Source: JAVBPP01 sp031549535 (GTDB taxonomy: Bacteria; Bacillota; Clostridia; Oscillospirales; Acutalibacteraceae). Taken from it: DNA of 11,644 bases. The translations under genes were made by a program, and so were the position numbers. Positions 6,625 through 11,644 of this stretch are shown here, piece by piece. The notes beneath the pieces are model-generated. The model was not told the DNA's origin and ran no database searches. It saw nothing but the letters and a program-made list of their open reading frames with translations. Positions within the stretch are counted from its first letter, which is position 1, and the number at the start of each line of letters is the position of its first letter. The DNA is taken from assembly GCA_031549535.1 (NCBI GenBank), contig JAVBPP010000073.1, positions 1-11,644 on the forward strand. Direction: 5' to 3'.

Positions 6625-7221
6625 CTAAAATTGTATCCTATGCACCAGTCCACCTTGGGCGTTATAGAATTTGGCGTCCCTCATTTGTTTGTCGATGCCG
6701 TTTTTTATGCCCAGGTTGTTGACGGAGAAGATGAAGTACTCATTTTCCGCAAAGCGTTTTTCCGCGCTGCGCTCCACATCATTTTCCGCATAGGTATAGA
6801 CGCAGCGCACCATTTTTTCGGCGTTGGAGCTGAAGAGCAACAGCAGCTGTGTGTTTTCCTCCAGACCGCTTTCCAAAACCGGACGGAATAAAAACTTTCC
6901 AACGATATTACTGTCACAATTGCTGCTGATATGCACCCATTGTTTGGTACGCAGGATGGGACCGAAAGGCTTTTCCTGAAAAATAATTAGTTCCTCCTGC
7001 TCCCCAAAATCCCGATCCTCCGCCACATAAAACGCATAATTCATATAGCCGAAATCCACATACTTCCCAAAATCGGTTGCGCCGCTTTTGCTGTTTTGCG
7101 GGAAATACGCTTTAATTTCCGCCTCGGACATGGTTGTGCTGTAAAAATGAAACGCGAAAATACCGCCTGCAATGCAGGCAAGCAGGAGTATCGAAACTAA
7201 AAATGCCAATACTTTTTTCAT
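6625..7221 (-). CDS. Small membrane-anchored protein of unknown function
   Basis: I do not recognise this family. The product is 198 residues. It starts MKKVLAFLVSILLLAC and continues hydrophobic to about residue 27, giving one N-terminal membrane anchor or signal sequence. The remaining 170 residues are polar and would lie outside the membrane. LLLAC (Cys16) fits a loose lipobox, but the hydrophobic stretch continues past the Cys, so a transmembrane anchor is equally likely. The external part is acidic and aromatic-rich (FGKYVDFGYMNYAFYVAED), with no known catalytic motif. The ATG at 7221-7219 is preferred over upstream in-frame starts because AAGGGGGAA precedes it by a few bases and the signal sequence begins there. 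The last bases of the stop codon lie next to the shared terminator. It is divergent from uvrB. Confidence 0.75.
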   Translation of the reverse strand: MKKVLAFLVSILLLACIAGGIFAFHFYSTTMSEAEIKAYFPQNSKSGATDFGKYVDFGYMNYAFYVAEDRDFGEQEELIIFQEKPFGPILRTKQWVHISSNCDSNIVGKFLFRPVLESGLEENTQLLLLFSSNAEKMVRCVYTYAENDVERSAEKRFAENEYFIFSVNNLGIKNGIDKQMRDAKFYNAQGGLVHRIQF

Positions 7222-7267
7222 AAGTTCCCCCTTTTGCGCTTTCTCCCCCCTTATATAAACCATCGCC

Positions 7268-7273
7268 ATTATA
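7268..7273 (-). promoter_or_regulatory. Possible -10 element for the small membrane-protein gene
   Basis: TATAAT reads on the minus strand at 7273-7268, about 47 bases upstream of the ATG. No good -35 hexamer is found at normal spacing; the base run there is A-rich. A second AT-rich candidate (TTATATAAG near 7250-7258) is closer to the gene. This is weak evidence. Confidence 0.35.
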
Positions 7274-7319
7274 TCTGGTTTATATTTCCATTTTATGACA
7301 GGACTTGCAATTTTTATGC

Positions 7320-7348
7320 TTGACATTCCCGTGCAAAGCGTCTACAAT
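7320..7348 (+). promoter_or_regulatory. Consensus sigma-A promoter of uvrBA
   Basis: A perfect -35 TTGACA (7320-7325) is separated by 17 bases from a -10 TACAAT (7343-7348). The likely start of transcription is near 7355, inside the LexA box that follows. The uvrB ATG is at 7391, about 35 bases downstream, with AGAGGAG (7374-7380) as the ribosome site. Confidence 0.92.
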
Positions 7349-7356
7349 ACAAAGGT

Positions 7357-7368
7357 GAACTTTTGTTC
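7357..7368 (+). promoter_or_regulatory. LexA (SOS) box over the uvrB transcription start
   Basis: The sequence GAACTTTTGTTC is a perfect match to the Gram-positive LexA/DinR core GAAC-N4-GTTC. It begins eight bases after the -10 element, so bound LexA would block RNA polymerase at the start site. uvrB and uvrA are classic SOS genes in Bacillus and relatives, which fits. No second copy was noticed before uvrA. Confidence 0.9.
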
Positions 7369-7390
7369 TTGCCAGAGGAGTGTATTTGCC

Positions 7391-9352
7391 ATGAATCAAT
7401 TTAAACTGCATGCGCCCTATGTCCCCATGGGCGACCAGCCCCAGGCTATCCAAGCGCTGGTGGACGGGCTGTATGCGGGGCATCAGGAACAGACTCTGCT
7501 GGGCGTGACAGGCTCCGGCAAAACATTTACCATGGCCAACATCATTGAGCGCGTCAACCGCCCAACGCTGGTGCTTGCGCACAACAAGACGCTTGCCGCC
7601 CAGCTTTGCAGCGAGTTTCGCGAGTTTTTCCCGGAAAATGCGGTGGAGTATTTTGTCTCTTATTATGATTATTATCAGCCGGAGGCCTATCTGCCGACGA
7701 CGGACACTTATATAGAAAAGGACAGCTCCATCAATGACGAAATTGAAAAGCTGCGCCACTCCGCCACTGCGTCCTTGAGCGAACGGCGGGATGTCATTAT
7801 CGTCTCCAGCGTCTCCTGCATCTACAGCTTGGGCGACCCGCTGGATTACCGCAATATGGTGATTTCTCTGCGCAAAGGCATGGAAAAAAGCCGGGACTGG
7901 CTGATTGAACGGCTGGTAGAAATTCAATACGAGCGCAACGATGTGAGTTTTACGCGCAATATGTTCCGCGTGCGCGGCGATGTGGTAGAAATTTACCCGG
8001 TCTACTCCAGTGAAAACGCCATTCGCGTGGAATTTTTTGGGGACGAGGTAGACCGTATCCGGGAATTTAACGCCTTGACCGGCCATGTAAAAAGCGAACT
8101 CTCACATGTGGCCATCTACCCCGCCTCCCACTATGTGGTTTCACACGAGAAAATGGAGCAATCCATCAAGGTGATTTATGAGGAGATGCTGCAGCGCGTG
8201 GAGGAATTTACCGCGCAGGGCAAGCTATTGGAGGCGCAGCGCATCCAGCAGCGCACGGAGTATGACATTGAAATGCTGCGCGAAACCGGCTTTTGCAAGG
8301 GCATTGAAAACTATTCCCGCGTGATGTCCGGGCGCACACCCGGTTCCGCGCCGTTTACGCTGATCGATTATTTTCCGGACGATTTTTTACTGTTCGTGGA
8401 TGAATCCCACGTCATGCTGCCGCAGGTGCGCGCCATGTATGGCGGCGACCGCGCGCGCAAGGAGAGCCTAATTGAATACGGCTTTCGCCTGCCCTCCGCC
8501 TACGACAACCGCCCTCTCACTTTTGATGAATTCTACAAACGTGCGGGGCAAAAGATTTTTGTCAGTGCAACGCCCAGCCAAATGGAGCGGGAAACAAGCG
8601 CCGTGATTGCCGAGCAGGTCATCCGCCCAACAGGGCTGCTGGATCCTCTGGTCACTGTCAAACCCACGGAAGGGCAAATAGACGACCTGGTCTCTGAAAT
8701 TAACGAACGCAGCGCACGGAATGAACGCGTTTTGGTCACCACCCTCACGAAAAAGATGGCGGAGGATTTGACGGAGTATCTGGAGGCGCTGGACATCAAG
8801 GTGCGCTATATGCACTTTGGCGTAGAGACCATTGAGCGCATGGAGATTATCCGCGATTTGCGCACAGGGGAATTTGATGTTTTGGTGGGCATCAACCTGC
8901 TGCGCGAGGGGCTCGACTTGCCGGAGGTGTCTCTGGTAATTATTTTGGATGCAGATAAAGAGGGCTTTCTGCGCAGTGAAACCTCCCTGATTCAAACCAT
9001 CGGCCGCGCGGCGCGCAACGCCGGGGGCGAGGTCATTATGTATGCAGACAGCGTTACCCCCTCCATGGAGCGGGCGCTCACAGAGACCAACCGCCGCCGG
9101 GAAAAGCAGCTGGCCTATAACGAAGCGCACGGCATTACCCCCCAAACCATCATAAAAGAAGTCCATGATATTCTGGAAATCAGCGTCAAGAGCGAGGACG
9201 CGGACAAGCCCGCCGCCAAACTCACCCGCCAGGAGCGCGAGGCGCTCATTGAGCAGTATACCAAAGAGATGAAGGCGGCAGCCAAGCTGCTGGAGTTCGA
9301 GCACGCGGCTCTGCTGCGGGATAAAATCTCGAAACTGCGGGAGGGGAAGTAG
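7391..9352 (+). CDS. uvrB: Excinuclease ABC subunit B (UvrB)
   Basis: UvrB is the central helicase-like protein of nucleotide excision repair. It is loaded by UvrA, verifies the lesion by passing a DNA strand behind its beta-hairpin, and recruits UvrC for incision. The product is 653 residues, normal for the family. Seen in order: Walker A GVTGSGKT (38-45), the beta-hairpin start YYDYYQPEAYLP (from residue 91), Walker B/DEAD-like DESH (337-340), the second helicase lobe with GINLLREGLDLPEV, motif VI QTIGRAAR (ending at residue 542), and a C-terminal UVR motif (about 617-651) that contacts UvrC. The ATG at 7391 gives the standard start MNQFKLHAPYVPMGDQPQAI. An open frame upstream to 7295 overlaps the promoter and is not used. 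It is the first gene of a likely uvrB-uvrA operon, with 67 bases between the genes and SOS control from the LexA box. Confidence 0.98.
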   Translation: MNQFKLHAPYVPMGDQPQAIQALVDGLYAGHQEQTLLGVTGSGKTFTMANIIERVNRPTLVLAHNKTLAAQLCSEFREFFPENAVEYFVSYYDYYQPEAYLPTTDTYIEKDSSINDEIEKLRHSATASLSERRDVIIVSSVSCIYSLGDPLDYRNMVISLRKGMEKSRDWLIERLVEIQYERNDVSFTRNMFRVRGDVVEIYPVYSSENAIRVEFFGDEVDRIREFNALTGHVKSELSHVAIYPASHYVVSHEKMEQSIKVIYEEMLQRVEEFTAQGKLLEAQRIQQRTEYDIEMLRETGFCKGIENYSRVMSGRTPGSAPFTLIDYFPDDFLLFVDESHVMLPQVRAMYGGDRARKESLIEYGFRLPSAYDNRPLTFDEFYKRAGQKIFVSATPSQMERETSAVIAEQVIRPTGLLDPLVTVKPTEGQIDDLVSEINERSARNERVLVTTLTKKMAEDLTEYLEALDIKVRYMHFGVETIERMEIIRDLRTGEFDVLVGINLLREGLDLPEVSLVIILDADKEGFLRSETSLIQTIGRAARNAGGEVIMYADSVTPSMERALTETNRRREKQLAYNEAHGITPQTIIKEVHDILEISVKSEDADKPAAKLTRQEREALIEQYTKEMKAAAKLLEFEHAALLRDKISKLREGK

Positions 9353-9419
9353 AAGCTGATTTTATGAGTCCAATTATTGTTGCCGTTAAAACAATATAAC
9401 CAGAAAGGCCTGATACCTT

Positions 9420-11644
9420 TTGAGCCAGAAAAACCTCATTGTAAAAGGTGCTCGTGAGCATAATTTAAAGAACATCAATCTGGAAATTCCCCGGGACAAG
9501 CTTGTGGTTTTCACCGGGCTTTCCGGCTCCGGAAAATCTTCTCTTGCGTTTGACACGATTTACGCGGAGGGGCAGCGGCGTTATGTGGAATCTCTCTCCT
9601 CCTATGCGCGTCAGTTTTTAGGGCAGATGGAAAAACCGAATGTGGATACGATTGAAGGCCTCTCCCCTGCTATTTCCATTGACCAGAAAACCACCTCCAA
9701 AAATCCGCGTTCCACCGTGGGCACAGTGACGGAGATTTATGACTATCTGCGCCTGTTATACGCGCGTGTGGGCATCCCGCACTGTACGGTTTGCGGGCGG
9801 GAGATTTCGCGCCAGACAGTGGATAACATTGTGGACAGCATCTTTGAGCTGCCGGAGGGTACACGCATTCAAATTATGGCTCCCATTGCCCGGGGCAAGA
9901 AGGGCGAATTTATTAAGGAGCTGGACAGCGCCCGCCGCAGCGGCTATGTGCGCGCGCGCGTGGACGGCAGCGTTTATGACCTTTCCGAAAGCATTCAGCT
10001 GGATAAAAATAAGAAGCACAGCATTGAAATTGTTGTAGACCGTCTGGTCGTAAAACAAGATATCCGCAGCCGCCTGAGCGATTCCGTGGAGGTTGCCACC
10101 AAGCTTTCCGAAGGGCTGCTGCTTGTGGATGTGGTGGATGGCGAGGAACAGCTCTTCTCCATGAACTACGCCTGCCCGGAGCATGGCGTAAGCATTGAGG
10201 AACTCACGCCGCGCATGTTCTCCTTCAACAACCCCTTCGGTGCCTGCCCAACCTGCGCGGGTCTCAGCACCTTTATGAAGCCTGACCCCGATTTGATTAT
10301 CCCAAACAAACGCCTGACTGTCCGCGAGGGCGCCATTCGCGCCTCCGGCTGGACGGCTGCGGAGGGCGGAACCATTGCGCAGATGTATTTAGAGGGCCTC
10401 GCCGCGCACTATGGCTTTTCTCTGGATGTCCCGGTAAGTCAGCTTTCCAAGGAGGCACTGGATTTAATCCTCTACGGCACCAAGGGCAAAAAAATTAAAC
10501 TGGAGCGTAAAAATGAATACGGCTCCGGCTCCTATCTCACCAGCTTTGAGGGAATTGCGAACAATCTGGAGCGCCGCTATAAAGAAACGCAAAGCGAATG
10601 GATGCGCGCGGAGCTGGAGGGCTATATGTCCGTGGCCAAATGCCCGGATTGCGGCGGCGCACGGCTGCGGGAGGAATCCCTCAGCGTTACCGTGGGCGGC
10701 ATCAACATTGACGTGTTCGCCAACAAATCCATTAAGCAGGGGCTCGAGTTTGCAAACAGCCTGCAGCTCAGTGAGCGGGACACCATGATTGCGGACTTAA
10801 TCCTCAAGGAAATCCGCGAACGCATGAGCTTTTTGGCGAGTGTCGGCCTGGATTATTTGACCCTATCGCGGGCAACGGGCAGCCTTTCCGGCGGGGAAAG
10901 CCAGCGCATTCGCCTAGCCACACAAATCGGCTCCTCCCTTGTGGGAGTGCTGTATATATTGGACGAGCCATCCATCGGCCTGCACCAGTGCGACAATGAA
11001 AAACTGCTCACCACGCTCAAGCACCTGCGTGACTTGGGCAACACCCTCATCGTGGTGGAGCACGACGAGGAGACCATGTATGAGGCCGATCATATTGTAG
11101 ATATCGGCCCGGGCGCGGGCATTCACGGCGGTGAAATCGTCTGCCAGGGCGACTTGGAGACCATTAAAAATTGTCCCCACTCGCTCACGGGGCAATACTT
11201 GAGCGGCAAAAAGTTCATTCCGATTCCCGGCGTTCGGCGGGAGGGTAACGGCAAGGCGTTGACCGTAATCGGCGCACAGGAGAATAATTTGCAGGATATC
11301 GACATCACGATTCCGCTGGGTGAATTTGTCTGCGTAACCGGGGTTTCCGGCTCCGGTAAATCCTCCTTGGTGAATGAGATTCTGTTTAAACGCTTGGTCA
11401 CGGAGCTGAACGGCGCGAAAAAGCCCGCAGGCAAGCACCGGGAGCTGCGCGGCATCGAACACTTGGACAAGGTGATTGATATCGACCAATCCCCTATCGG
11501 GCGCACGCCGCGCTCCAACCCTGCAACCTATACGGGCGTGTTTACGGATATCCGCGAGCTCTTCGCGCAAACAACGGACGCCAAAACGCACGGCTTTCAG
11601 TCCAACCGTTTTTCCTTTAACGTTAAGGGCGGACGCTGCGAGGC
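9420..11644 (+). CDS. uvrA: Excinuclease ABC subunit A (UvrA), 3' end off window
   Basis: UvrA is the dimeric ABC-type ATPase that finds DNA damage and delivers UvrB. About 741 of the usual roughly 940 residues are present. Seen: Walker A1 GLSGSGKS (33-40), a CxxC at 122/125, a zinc site with Cys252, His255, Cys276 and Cys279, a CPDC at 408-411, ABC signature LSGGE (489-493), Walker B LDEPS with Asp515-Glu516, and Walker A2 GVSGSGKS (641-648). The window ends inside the GGRCEA stretch that opens the last zinc module. The start is TTG at 9420, giving MSQKNLIVKGAREHNLKNI, the standard UvrA beginning. AAAGG (9404-9408) lies 11 bases upstream, and an in-frame stop at 9411 limits other starts. Residue 524 is Cys in GLHQCDN where the family normally has Arg (GLHQRDN). 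No own promoter or LexA box is seen, so it is probably transcribed with uvrB. Confidence 0.98.
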   Translation, partial: MSQKNLIVKGAREHNLKNINLEIPRDKLVVFTGLSGSGKSSLAFDTIYAEGQRRYVESLSSYARQFLGQMEKPNVDTIEGLSPAISIDQKTTSKNPRSTVGTVTEIYDYLRLLYARVGIPHCTVCGREISRQTVDNIVDSIFELPEGTRIQIMAPIARGKKGEFIKELDSARRSGYVRARVDGSVYDLSESIQLDKNKKHSIEIVVDRLVVKQDIRSRLSDSVEVATKLSEGLLLVDVVDGEEQLFSMNYACPEHGVSIEELTPRMFSFNNPFGACPTCAGLSTFMKPDPDLIIPNKRLTVREGAIRASGWTAAEGGTIAQMYLEGLAAHYGFSLDVPVSQLSKEALDLILYGTKGKKIKLERKNEYGSGSYLTSFEGIANNLERRYKETQSEWMRAELEGYMSVAKCPDCGGARLREESLSVTVGGINIDVFANKSIKQGLEFANSLQLSERDTMIADLILKEIRERMSFLASVGLDYLTLSRATGSLSGGESQRIRLATQIGSSLVGVLYILDEPSIGLHQCDNEKLLTTLKHLRDLGNTLIVVEHDEETMYEADHIVDIGPGAGIHGGEIVCQGDLETIKNCPHSLTGQYLSGKKFIPIPGVRREGNGKALTVIGAQENNLQDIDITIPLGEFVCVTGVSGSGKSSLVNEILFKRLVTELNGAKKPAGKHRELRGIEHLDKVIDIDQSPIGRTPRSNPATYTGVFTDIRELFAQTTDAKTHGFQSNRFSFNVKGGRCE

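Noticed and set aside
7295..7390. Longer N-terminus for UvrB from an upstream start
   Set aside because: The extension would be translated from the promoter and LexA box. The family's standard N-terminus and a ribosome site point to the ATG at 7391.
7280..8086. Long minus-strand open frame of 268 codons over the start of uvrB
   Set aside because: It covers the uvrB promoter and coding region on the opposite strand and has no protein-like pattern; uvrB is certain.
8468..9304. Long minus-strand open frame of 278 codons inside uvrB
   Set aside because: Antisense shadow of uvrB; similar shadows occur in uvrA at 9756-10184 and 10914-11591.
9377..9396. Small inverted repeat ATTGTT...AACAAT between uvrB and uvrA
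   Set aside because: Six A/T-rich base pairs with no T run after it. It is too weak for a terminator, and not a LexA box.

Overview
The window looks like a stretch of a low-to-mid GC Firmicutes chromosome, most likely a Clostridia/Oscillospiraceae-type anaerobe. This is inferred from the Gram-positive LexA (DinR-type) box, strong GGAGG-type ribosome sites, TTG starts, clostridial-looking SecG, UvrB and UvrA sequences, and a large RCC1/InlB-repeat/Big2 surface-type protein. No taxon can be named from the sequence alone.

Layout, left to right. (1) 1-241, minus: the start of secG, cut by the left edge, with its own promoter. (2) 242-516: divergent intergenic region. It holds the secG promoter, an unassigned plus-strand hairpin stacked on a good intrinsic terminator (365-454), and an extended -10 promoter (457-484) for the next gene. 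(3) 517-6529, plus: three closely packed genes, namely a zinc MDR dehydrogenase resembling L-sorbose-1-phosphate reductase, an unrecognised 244-residue protein, and a 1334-residue exported mosaic protein whose TTG start abuts the preceding stop codon. (4) 6578-6624: a strong hairpin terminator that serves the convergent genes on both sides. (5) 6625-7221, minus: a small membrane-anchored or lipoprotein-like protein of unknown function. (6) 7320-11644, plus: the nucleotide excision repair pair uvrB-uvrA, with uvrA cut by the right edge. It is preceded by a consensus sigma-A promoter and a perfect GAAC-N4-GTTC LexA box over the likely transcription start.

How the genes fit together. uvrB and uvrA encode the damage-recognition part of the UvrABC excinuclease and read as one SOS-controlled operon. 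secG belongs to the core Sec translocon, the route the large exported protein would also take. The dehydrogenase, the unknown protein and the exported protein share strand and tight spacing, so they may be co-transcribed, but no shared pathway is visible. Base composition shifts from GC-rich in the dehydrogenase to AT-richer in the unknown gene and the first two thirds of the large gene. It returns to GC-rich in the Big2 array, so the large gene itself is compositionally mosaic.

I see no CRISPR array, insertion sequence, tRNA or rRNA. I also find no convincing new multi-gene system. The parts most worth follow-up are the orphan hairpin-terminator at 365-454, the exported protein with eight DnaJ-type CxxC motifs, and the unknown gene at 1790.
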